NCBI GenBank assembly: GCA_029194665.1
Contig: JARFXO010000006.1
Coordinates: forward strand, 310,001 to 374,000
From: Nitrospira sp.
GTDB lineage: Bacteria > Nitrospirota > Nitrospiria > Nitrospirales > Nitrospiraceae
Reading direction: 5' to 3'
DNA: 64,000 nucleotides
Part shown: piece by piece, positions 57,236 to 64,000 of the stretch
Numbering within the stretch: position 1 is the first letter of the stretch
How the letters are laid out: every line of letters begins with the position of its first letter
Translations under genes and position numbers: made by a program
Notes under the pieces: model-generated
What the model saw: only the letters and a program-made list of their open reading frames with translations
Database searches by the model: none
What the model was told of the DNA's origin: nothing

Positions 57236-57514
57236 TCAGCGAACGATCTCGCGGTTTTCGAGCTTCTGCGGGGGCAGCTGCTCCACAACCTGCAAGTGAT
57301 TGATCACTTTTTTGACCCCATGGACGCCCTCGGCCGCCCGTTCGGCTGCTGTCTTTGACAGGTCATCAAGAACGTCGCCCTTGAGGGTCACCTCGGCCTT
57401 ACGCACTGAGACCTGGACGGTTGGATTGCGCTCGAGCGCAGGCGTTTGCTTAAAGGCCTCCCAGACATCCCGTCTGATCTTGTAATCGGGTGCCAACCCC
57501 CTGTCCACGATCAC
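57236..57514 (-). CDS. Single BON-domain protein
   Basis: A 92-residue protein with one BON domain: 'IRRDVWEAFKQTPALERNPT', 'VQVSVRKAEVTLKGDVLDDL' and 'AAEGVHGVKKVINHLQVVEQ'. BON domains bind phospholipid; OsmY-type proteins usually have a signal peptide and two domains, while here there is neither. The start is GTG 57514 with GGAGAA upstream. The first residues 'VIVDRGLAPDY' are unusual, so the gene could be truncated at its 5' end. Confidence 0.7.
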   Translation of the reverse strand: MIVDRGLAPDYKIRRDVWEAFKQTPALERNPTVQVSVRKAEVTLKGDVLDDLSKTAAERAAEGVHGVKKVINHLQVVEQLPPQKLENREIVR

Positions 57515-57715
57515 ATTGGATATTCTCCGGAGAATGATAGTTCAATCCCTGATCGCTTCCAGGTCTGTAGTCCCGCGTCATGCCGCTACCGTTCAAACCT
57601 ACGCTGTTGTACGACAATCGTCCTACTGGGTGAATCCCCTGTTGATGCCGAACAAAGGGACAGAAAAAGAAAACATCTGTTTGCAGAAATCATGATGCGG
57701 CAGAGAGGACATCAA

Positions 57716-57826
57716 CGTTTCGGGTAACCAGGCGGCAAAAGTCGCAGGCTCACTTTTGATCGGAATCTTGCCGCCTTGCTGGGTCACGAGCGTCTGACTG
57801 ATCGAGAGGTCAAGCCCTGTACCTGT
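57716..57826 (-). pseudogene. C-terminal remnant of a histidine kinase
   Basis: The minus strand reads 'GTGLDLSISQTLVTQQGGKI' and then 'PIKSEPATFAAWLPE', the G2 box and last strands of a HATPase domain ('GLGLSI...V..HGG.I...S..G..TTF...LP'). Nothing upstream of it in this frame is kinase. It overlaps the last codons of the debranching enzyme gene in another frame. Confidence 0.65.
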
Positions 57827-59940
57827 ATGTCGCCCTGTGTGGCGAGCACTTCGTGCCTGGTAACGGGCCCTTCCCGCCAAAAACGCAGGTCGAGCGTCGC
57901 CCTGCCGACCCGGAGTTGACGGACCGTGAGATCCGGCAGCCACGGTGGAAGCACGGGATCGATGTAGAGGGTCTTTTGTGGCGCATCTGCCTCAAGTCCC
58001 AGGATGGCGCGAAGAAGATGAAACACGCTGCCCGCCGCCCAGGCCTGCGGCACGTTCGCACCGAGATACTGCACCGGGAACGTCCCCGATCCCCGTTCGA
58101 TACCGGCATACAGCTCCGGCAGACGATGGAGCATGAAATGGCGGCCGGCCTCGCTGATGTCGCGGGCAATCCTGGCCACTTCCTCTGTAAACCCATATCG
58201 TTTGAACCCCATGGCGATGATGCCGTTATCGTGTGGCCACACCGACCCGTTCTGATAGGAGAAGGGGTTGTACGCTGGATGCCGCGCGGACAAGGTCCGG
58301 ATGCCCCATCCGCTCCACATGTCCGGCTCAAGCAAGCGTCGCATCACTCGCTCGGCTCGGTCCGGGCGGACGATACCGCTCCACAAGAGATGGCCGGCGT
58401 TGGAGGCGATCGTCTTGACCGGCTTCTTGTCTCCATCCAAGGTATAGGCATAGTACCGGAGGTCCTCGCACCAGAACCGCTCTTCAAACCGTTGCTGCAG
58501 CTCCGCTGCTTCTCGCCGGAGCTTCGCCGCCAGGTCGGAATCGCCGATATATTCCGCGCCCTCGGCAGCCCGGCGTTTTGCGTCGAAGACATATCCTTGT
58601 AGTTCGCAGAGCGCCTTGGGCCCTTTCACCAGCGAGCCGTCCGGATAGAGGACGGAGTCGCCGGCATCCTTCCATCCCATGTTTTCATAGCCCTTGTCGG
58701 AACGGGTCTGGTACTCCTGAAATCCGTCTCCGTCGCGATCTCCGTATTCATCGATCCACTTCAAGCAGGGCTTGATGGTTCGCTCAAAGTGCTCAACGAG
58801 CACATCATCGCCCAACCACTTCCAGGCCTCATGCCACGCAATAATATAGAGGATGGTCGCGTCGGCGGTTCCGTAATAAGGGGTGTGGGGAATGCGTTTG
58901 AAATGGGCCAACTCACCCACCCGAAGCTCGTGGGGCATCTTTCCCGGCTCCGCGTCCCTGTATGGATCCATTGCAGTCGCTTGGAGCTCCGCCAGACGCT
59001 TGAGCGTTCCACGGGCAAAATCTGGGTACACCATCATGTTCTGCAGACTCACGATCAAGCTGTCCCGACCGAAGACGCTGACAAACCAGGGGACTCCGGC
59101 GGCCGGCAGCAGTTCGTCCGGACGCGTATCGTCGACCGGGAGACGCAGGGCCGCCATATCTTCAACCGCCTGGAGGTACAGCCGGTACCACTCCTCATTT
59201 GAGGTGGTGATCTGAGTGGTCGCTTGCTTCCATTCCGCCAACGTTAGACCGGGGCGGGAACTTTCACACGCATGGGCACATTCACCGGGAGCAGGCCGGA
59301 TGATGCCGTCTTCCTTGATGTCGTACTTACAGCAGACATGCCAGGCAGCGCCGGGCGCGAGATCAACGGCAAAGTTGATGCGTCCATTGCCGTAGAGGGC
59401 CTTCGTGTCGCAGCCCTCAAGGGTCAGAATCAGAGCTCTGCGAAAGTCACCGTGAACATAGCGGCTGATCAACCGTTGGGCGTCGCTCGTCCACTCGGTC
59501 TCGATATGACCTCTGCGCGTCAACGTTTTGGCCCGGACCTCGAAGATATCGGCGAAATCATTGCGAATCAGGAGTTCGAGATTGAAGCGCCGGTGTTGCG
59601 AGCTATAGTTCCGGATGTCGATGTCTTCGTGAAGCGCCTCTCCGATCGTGCGACCCAGCACGAGTCCCAAGGTCTCGGCTTCGATCGTTCCATGCTCCGT
59701 CGATACCCGTGGATTCACGAGATAGGTTCGCGAGGCGTAATAGGCAACGGCGCCGGAATTGAGAAGGGTCCATGGCGCGCCGTCGATATAGAGCTGATAG
59801 CGGCTGAGGTATCGAGTGTCCCGCGAATAGAGGCCCTGGTCGGAGGCAACCGTGATGGAGCCGTCGAATTCAGAAATTAAGAAGGTATTCCCGTGATTAA
59901 TGGAGATGACGGGAGGGCCGACCGTGACTTTCACCGACAT
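57784..59940 (-). CDS. Amylo-alpha-1,6-glucosidase-like enzyme (GH133-like)
   Basis: A 718-residue glycogen-debranching type protein: N-terminal beta domain ('FLISEFDGSITVASDQGLYS', 'DTRYLSRYQLYIDGAPW') and C-terminal (alpha/alpha)6 barrel ('VPWFVSVFGRDSLIVSLQNM', 'YENMGWKDAGDSVLYPDGSL', 'YNPFSYQNGSVWPHDNGIIA'), with acidic residues in the expected places. ATG 59940 has GGAGG at 8 bases; GTG 59949 is an alternative. The last 11 codons ('GLTSRSVRRS') are read from a histidine kinase fragment in another frame, so the native 3' end was probably replaced. It follows the PPGK-like gene by 35 bp. Confidence 0.9.
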   Translation of the reverse strand: MSVKVTVGPPVISINHGNTFLISEFDGSITVASDQGLYSRDTRYLSRYQLYIDGAPWTLLNSGAVAYYASRTYLVNPRVSTEHGTIEAETLGLVLGRTIGEALHEDIDIRNYSSQHRRFNLELLIRNDFADIFEVRAKTLTRRGHIETEWTSDAQRLISRYVHGDFRRALILTLEGCDTKALYGNGRINFAVDLAPGAAWHVCCKYDIKEDGIIRPAPGECAHACESSRPGLTLAEWKQATTQITTSNEEWYRLYLQAVEDMAALRLPVDDTRPDELLPAAGVPWFVSVFGRDSLIVSLQNMMVYPDFARGTLKRLAELQATAMDPYRDAEPGKMPHELRVGELAHFKRIPHTPYYGTADATILYIIAWHEAWKWLGDDVLVEHFERTIKPCLKWIDEYGDRDGDGFQEYQTRSDKGYENMGWKDAGDSVLYPDGSLVKGPKALCELQGYVFDAKRRAAEGAEYIGDSDLAAKLRREAAELQQRFEERFWCEDLRYYAYTLDGDKKPVKTIASNAGHLLWSGIVRPDRAERVMRRLLEPDMWSGWGIRTLSARHPAYNPFSYQNGSVWPHDNGIIAMGFKRYGFTEEVARIARDISEAGRHFMLHRLPELYAGIERGSGTFPVQYLGANVPQAWAAGSVFHLLRAILGLEADAPQKTLYIDPVLPPWLPDLTVRQLRVGRATLDLRFWREGPVTRHEVLATQGDIQVQGLTSRSVRRS

Positions 59941-59975
59941 GCGCATCACCTCCGGCTACTGCCTGCCGGCGCCAA

Positions 59976-60779
59976 CTAGCCCACCTTTCGCCCTGGACTC
60001 ATCGTCGCGCATGGGGTCCTCCTCCCCTGCTCTTGGCTGGCGCTGCCGCTCTGCACGACACAACCGGCACGCTCATCCTTCCAGACCTCTTCCCATAGGC
60101 GAAAGCCGCCGGTGAAGGCATGGTCGTTGTCGCCAAGGCGAATGCCTTTCGGCAACTGCTTGATCCGTTTGGCATTGCCGCCGCCCAGCACCACGTAATC
60201 GGCTTGAAGCGCGTTCTTCAGCGCCATCACGACGCGCATGACGTATTGGCGCCATTTCTTCTTGCCGTACCGTTTGAGGCCGCGCAAGCCGACGTAATCT
60301 TCATATGTGCGACCTTTCCGGTACTGCAAGTGCGCCAGTTCCATCGGCACCAGCACGCCGTCGGTGATCAGCGCAGAACCCAGACCTGTGCCGAGCCCCA
60401 AGAACAACATGCGGCCGCCTTCGTAGCTGCCGAGGGCCTGCATTGCGGCGTCATTAAGCACCTTGACCGGACAGCCGAAGGCCTGCTTAAAATCGAACCC
60501 GACCCATCCAGCGGCCAGATTCTTAGGTTCCGCAGTCGGCCGACCGCCTCGTACCGCCCCTGGAAATCCCAATGAGATGACTTCATAGGACCAATCGGCG
60601 GCGAGTTGTTTGACCGCTTCCACCATGTTCTGCGCCGTCATGGTCGGACCGGATGGGATCTTTCGCGCGGTCCGTTTTCCGGTGACCATGATCTTCACAT
60701 TGGTCCCACCCACGTCGATCACCAACACGTTGCGATGACGGCGGGATGCTTCGCTGTCGTCCTTCACTCGCCTTGCCAT
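59976..60779 (-). CDS. ppgK: Polyphosphate glucokinase-like ROK-family kinase
   Basis: A 267-residue ROK-family sugar kinase close to polyphosphate glucokinases: 'VLVIDVGGTNVKIMVTGKRT' (phosphate loop), 'VISLGFPGAVRGGRPTAEPK', 'VKVLNDAAMQALGSYEGGRM' (catalytic Asp) and 'FLGLGTGLGSALITDGVLVP'. It should phosphorylate glucose with polyphosphate and/or ATP. The last 27 residues after 'DERAGC' are unlike the family. ATG 60779 with GGAGG upstream is preferred over an ATG 30 bases further out. The gene is followed by the debranching enzyme. Confidence 0.85.
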   Translation of the reverse strand: MARRVKDDSEASRRHRNVLVIDVGGTNVKIMVTGKRTARKIPSGPTMTAQNMVEAVKQLAADWSYEVISLGFPGAVRGGRPTAEPKNLAAGWVGFDFKQAFGCPVKVLNDAAMQALGSYEGGRMLFLGLGTGLGSALITDGVLVPMELAHLQYRKGRTYEDYVGLRGLKRYGKKKWRQYVMRVVMALKNALQADYVVLGGGNAKRIKQLPKGIRLGDNDHAFTGGFRLWEEVWKDERAGCVVQSGSASQEQGRRTPCATMSPGRKVG

Positions 60780-60951
60780 GGCATCAGGCCTCCAACTTTG
60801 GATTCGCACCGTATTCCCTTAAAACAACCAGCCGACAAACGCACACAACCGTGAACGGGCAACTACCCAAAGGCCGGCCAAAGCAGAGCTCGATCATGTC
60901 ACCTTCAGGCCTATCCTTGGTCGACCGTCTTCTTGGCCCAAGGCGGCACCC

Positions 60952-61626
60952 CTACTTCCTGTCTTCGGGCTGCCCTGACGAGTCCACCTTACCCTTGAGA
61001 GCGGTCAGCCGCTTGTCCAGATCGGTATGGAGTTCGCCGAGATGGCGTGAAAAGTCTTCCGCCATGCCTTTCAAGGCTCCTTTCACTCCTTCCGACAGGA
61101 GTTCCGACCGTTCCTTCATCTCCTGCCCTTTGTGCTTCATCTCCTCAAGCTTCCCTGCCATTTGTGTTTTGGCTTCTGCCGCTTTTGCGATGAATTCAGT
61201 CTTGGCTTCCTCGGCCAGACGCAAAAAATCGGCCGACGCCTCGCCCGCCTTGTCTTTCAACGATCCGACCGTTTCTTGCAGCGACAGGGTGGCTTTTTCG
61301 ATCTCCGTGTGAAGGTCTCCGGCCCGTTGTTTGAGCGAATCGACGGTGTCGGCGTGCGCAGCCTGGAATTCGGTGATGGAATCCGACACAGTCCTGGTGA
61401 GCTTTTCGGCGCCGGTCTTGATCGTGGAGGGTGCTTCGCGAGCCGCAGCCGTTGCGGTGGACGACACCCATTGCACCGCGCCGCGAAACTTGTCGATCGA
61501 TTGGTCCACTTTGTCGAGTTCGTCGCGGGCCTCCATCCCCAATAGGTGAGCCTGAAGTTTCAGCTCATCCCGCTTCTGTTCCAAGGAACCCAGCCATTTC
61601 TTGATATCGTCAACCGTCAACGCCAT
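60952..61626 (-). CDS. Coiled-coil protein, unknown function
   Basis: A 224-residue soluble protein, almost wholly helical and charged, with long amphipathic runs ('LGSLEQKRDELKLQAHLLGM', 'VDSLKQRAGDLHTEIEKATL', 'LAEEAKTEFIAKAAEAKTQM'). It resembles apolipoprotein/LEA-like or phasin-like coiled coils, but I cannot assign a family. AAGGAGG lies 8 bases before ATG 61626; the frame is open to 61677. It sits 172 bp upstream of the ppgK-like gene. Confidence 0.75.
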   Translation of the reverse strand: MALTVDDIKKWLGSLEQKRDELKLQAHLLGMEARDELDKVDQSIDKFRGAVQWVSSTATAAAREAPSTIKTGAEKLTRTVSDSITEFQAAHADTVDSLKQRAGDLHTEIEKATLSLQETVGSLKDKAGEASADFLRLAEEAKTEFIAKAAEAKTQMAGKLEEMKHKGQEMKERSELLSEGVKGALKGMAEDFSRHLGELHTDLDKRLTALKGKVDSSGQPEDRK

Positions 61627-61753
61627 GTTCCTGTCCTCCTTTTTAGCGCGTCCATTCACTGGCCCACGGTGAGGCATTGCGTGGCGCGCTCGATTTCATT
61701 GATCATTGTCTTGGCATAAGCCTGCAGCCGACCCATTCGATCGGTCCTGTCCC

Positions 61754-62092
61754 TCACTCCACCTCGATCGCGACTACCGCTTCGGCGCCCAGTGCGTCAT
61801 GATCGTGGCTCGCCGCCACGATCTTGATCTCGTGCGAACCGCGAGTCAGCCCTTTGACCACACCCTTAAACCCTTTTTGATACTCTCCATCCACGTAACA
61901 ATGGATGTGCGTGGCTTCCGTACCCTTAGACAGCCTGTACCGCACTTGGACAGAATCCCCTTTGATCACTGCGCCCTGTGTCGGGCTCACGATCGCGAGT
62001 CGGCTGCCGTCGTCATCGGCCGTCCATCCGACCACGCCGGCTCCCAATGACAACAACCCGACCAGCACTGACATCAGACCTATACGAAGCAT
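61754..62092 (-). CDS. Small secreted protein with Ig-like fold, 112 aa
   Basis: Signal peptide of about 24 residues ('GLMSVLVGLLSLGAGVVGW'), then a beta-sandwich with 'LAIVSPTQGAVIKGDSVQVR', 'HIHCYVDGEYQKGFKGVVKG' and 'LTRGSHEIKIVAASHDHDAL'. The pattern is that of Ig-like or carbohydrate-binding 'Big' domains; 'GTEATHIHCYVDG' is common in such periplasmic proteins. No function can be named. GAGG precedes the ATG. It starts 36 bp after the GH15 gene ends, so the two are probably one operon. Confidence 0.75.
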   Translation of the reverse strand: MLRIGLMSVLVGLLSLGAGVVGWTADDDGSRLAIVSPTQGAVIKGDSVQVRYRLSKGTEATHIHCYVDGEYQKGFKGVVKGLTRGSHEIKIVAASHDHDALGAEAVVAIEVE

Positions 62093-62128
62093 TTCTTACC
62101 TCTTTGTTGGTTAATCGGTTCCATGTCG

Positions 62129-63973
62129 TCATCTTGCCTTCGATTTCCTGTCGAGTGCCCGATCGAGATTGAAGGCGGCGCTGATGAGGGCCAGGTGAGT
62201 GAAGGCCTGCGGAAAGTTGCCGAGCGCTTCACCGCATGGGCCGATCTCCTCCGAATACAGCCCGAGGTGGTTGGCGTGACCCAACATGCGTTCAAACAGC
62301 AGCCGCGCCTCGCTCAGTTTCGCGCGATCGACGCGTCCCGCCCTCGTCAATGCTTCGACCAGCCAGAACGAGCACATGGTGAAGGTGCCTTCTTTTCCGT
62401 GCAGCCCGTCTGCTCCCGTTTCGCTGTCGTAGCGGTACACCAACCCGTCCGAGGCAAGACCGCCATGTTTCGGTGAACGGTTGATGGCCTCCAAGGTTTT
62501 CAGCATCCTCGGATCGTTCGGGGAGAGAAAGAACACCAGCGGCATGATGAGATTGGAGGCATCCAGCGAGTCGCTGTCATAGTGCTGCACGAAGGTTTGG
62601 CGTTCGGGGCTCCATCCCTTCGTCATGATCTCTTCGTAGATTCGGTCCCTGACCTGAAGCCAGCGAGTGCGATCCGTCGGGAAAGACCGCTTCTCGGCCA
62701 ATCGAAGGCCGCGATCCATGGCGACCCAGCACATCAACTTGGAGAACACGAAGTGTCTCCGTCCGCCACGCACTTCCCAGATGCCTTCATCCGGCTGTTG
62801 CCAGTTTTCACAGAGCCAATCAAGCCGTCTCCGGATACGCGTCCACACATCATATCCGATCGGCATCACATATTTGTTATACAGGTACACTGAGTCCAAC
62901 AGTTCACCGTAGATATCCAATTGCAGTTGGTTGTACGCGCCGTTGCCGATGCGCACCGGCCGAGACCCTCGATAGCCGTCCAAATGATCGAGGGTGTGCT
63001 CCGTGAGATTGTGGCGTCCGTCGATGCCGTAGACGATCTGCAACGATCCATCGGATTCCACCTCTCCAGCTCGCGCCCCCAACCATCCCATGAAGCCGAC
63101 CGCCTCGTCGGTAAATCCGATCCGCAACAAGCCGTACAGGGTGAAGGCGGCATCCCTGATCCACGTATAGCGATAATCCCAGTTCCGGACTCCACCGAGA
63201 GTCTCCGGCAAGCTGCACGTCGGAGCGGCGATGATGGCGCCGGTCGGTTCGAACGTCATCAGTTTCAGGGTAAGCGCTGAGCGGTGGACCATCTCCCGCC
63301 AACGACCTGCGTAGGTACATTTAGACAACCAGCGACGCCAATAGTCCACCGTCTGTTCGAAGAGTTCGTCGCTTTCTTCCGCCGCTGGACAAGAGCCGCA
63401 GCCCTCATCGGATTGAATGCCTCCGAGCACGAACACCGTCGACTGCTCCTCGTCCAAAGTAAAGACCGCCGTTACGCCGCGACCATCCGTCACGAGCGGT
63501 AGCTCCGTCGCCAGCCCCAGACTGAGGCCGGCGGAATGGAAGCTGGCCCCTTGCTTGGTCACGACTGTGTGATGAGTTGCCCGAGCATAGTCAAAGGCGG
63601 GATGGCATCGCAGGCGAAACTCCACGCTGCCCTGCCTGACTCTCACCCGGCGAATGAGCGAATGCCGCCAGGCCGAATCGTTCGACAGACCCGGCGGCAT
63701 GAAATCCTCGATCTCGGCGATTCCACCCGCAGCGTAGAAGCGTGTGATCAGGATATTCGTGTCGGGCCAATAGAACTGTTTGGTCCTCACGTCCTCATGA
63801 GTGGCGACAATCTCGAATCGACCGCCTTTCTCGTGATCAAGAATGGCCGCGAAGACGCTCGGAGAATCAAAGTGCGGAAAGCAGAACCAATCGATCGAAC
63901 CGGCGATGCTGACGAGCGCCGCCGTGCGCATGTTCCCGATGATGCCGTAGTTTTGGATCGGTTGGTAATTCAT
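62129..63973 (-). CDS. Glycoside hydrolase family 15 enzyme (glucoamylase/trehalase type)
   Basis: A 614-residue GH15 protein: N-terminal beta domain ('[20 protein letters not shown]', '[20 protein letters not shown]') and C-terminal (alpha/alpha)6 barrel with '[20 protein letters not shown]', the acid/base Glu region '[20 protein letters not shown]', and '[20 protein letters not shown]'. Such enzymes release glucose from alpha-glucans or cleave trehalose; bacterial proteins of this length are often trehalases or glucodextranases. There is no signal peptide, so it acts in the cytosol. Only 27 bases precede the ATG before the window ends. Confidence 0.92.
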   Translation of the reverse strand: MNYQPIQNYGIIGNMRTAALVSIAGSIDWFCFPHFDSPSVFAAILDHEKGGRFEIVATHEDVRTKQFYWPDTNILITRFYAAGGIAEIEDFMPPGLSNDSAWRHSLIRRVRVRQGSVEFRLRCHPAFDYARATHHTVVTKQGASFHSAGLSLGLATELPLVTDGRGVTAVFTLDEEQSTVFVLGGIQSDEGCGSCPAAEESDELFEQTVDYWRRWLSKCTYAGRWREMVHRSALTLKLMTFEPTGAIIAAPTCSLPETLGGVRNWDYRYTWIRDAAFTLYGLLRIGFTDEAVGFMGWLGARAGEVESDGSLQIVYGIDGRHNLTEHTLDHLDGYRGSRPVRIGNGAYNQLQLDIYGELLDSVYLYNKYVMPIGYDVWTRIRRRLDWLCENWQQPDEGIWEVRGGRRHFVFSKLMCWVAMDRGLRLAEKRSFPTDRTRWLQVRDRIYEEIMTKGWSPERQTFVQHYDSDSLDASNLIMPLVFFLSPNDPRMLKTLEAINRSPKHGGLASDGLVYRYDSETGADGLHGKEGTFTMCSFWLVEALTRAGRVDRAKLSEARLLFERMLGHANHLGLYSEEIGPCGEALGNFPQAFTHLALISAAFNLDRALDRKSKAR

Positions 63974-64000
63974 CGACGTTGCCTCTCTGAATCGCCGAAG

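Overview
The window is a 64 kb stretch of bacterial chromosome, GC-rich (roughly 58 percent by eye), with almost every gene on the minus strand. Protein styles and gene content suggest a Nitrospirota bacterium, most likely Nitrospira-like: STAS-MlaE/MlaF/MCE operon, GH65 fused to beta-phosphoglucomutase, TupA-type ATP-grasp next to a DUF5989 protein, NDH-2-like fusions, and REP-like repeats. That assignment is inference; no rRNA, tRNA or marker gene is present to settle it.

Layout. 1-8 kb: tail of a Kef-type antiporter, a secreted metallo-beta-lactamase-fold hydrolase, a VOC protein, and an RND pump with its lipoprotein adaptor. 8-12 kb: a multicopper oxidase, an orphan FitA-like antitoxin, an intact AF2212-like/PIN toxin-antitoxin pair with a very good promoter, and a decayed IS1380-type transposase. 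12-17.5 kb: CPA1 Na+/H+ antiporter, pirin pseudogene divergent from an HxlR regulator, a beta-hydroxyacid dehydrogenase, an MFS transporter. 17.5-21.3 kb: Mla-type lipid transport operon. 21.4-29.3 kb: glycogen breakdown operon glgX-glgP-(beta-PGM/GH65). 29.3-38.1 kb: cytochrome c, a DUF1207 outer-membrane protein, and a tripartite ABC exporter (TolC-like fusion, HlyD, RbbA-like, ABC-2 permease). 38.1-44.8 kb: three zinc alcohol dehydrogenases, two aldo/keto reductases and a RidA protein, with copied gene ends between them. 44.9-50.4 kb: a type II NADH dehydrogenase fused to cyclic-nucleotide and CBS domains, REP-like repeats, a secreted two-repeat protein, small membrane proteins, a TupA-type ATP-grasp protein. 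50.4-57.5 kb: lipoprotein heme peroxidase, GNAT, HAD, glucose-6-phosphate dehydrogenase, DUF2945, a Rieske-AIF oxidoreductase, BON protein. 57.8-64 kb: amylo-alpha-1,6-glucosidase, polyphosphate-glucokinase-like kinase, coiled-coil protein, small secreted protein and a GH15 enzyme.

The carbohydrate genes form a coherent route: GH15, debranching enzymes and GlgP release glucose or glucose-1-phosphate, GH65/beta-PGM yields beta-glucose-1-phosphate and then glucose-6-phosphate, the ROK kinase phosphorylates glucose, and glucose-6-phosphate dehydrogenase feeds the oxidative pentose phosphate pathway.

The most unusual property is the density of broken or copied gene pieces between intact genes. 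At least ten remnants are readable (beta-hydroxyacid dehydrogenase head, IS1380, pirin, CBS tail, GlgX tail, muconolactone-isomerase-like head joined to an alcohol dehydrogenase tail, a second alcohol dehydrogenase tail, PPGK fragment, histidine phosphatase, histidine kinase tail). Several have an intact relative in the same window.
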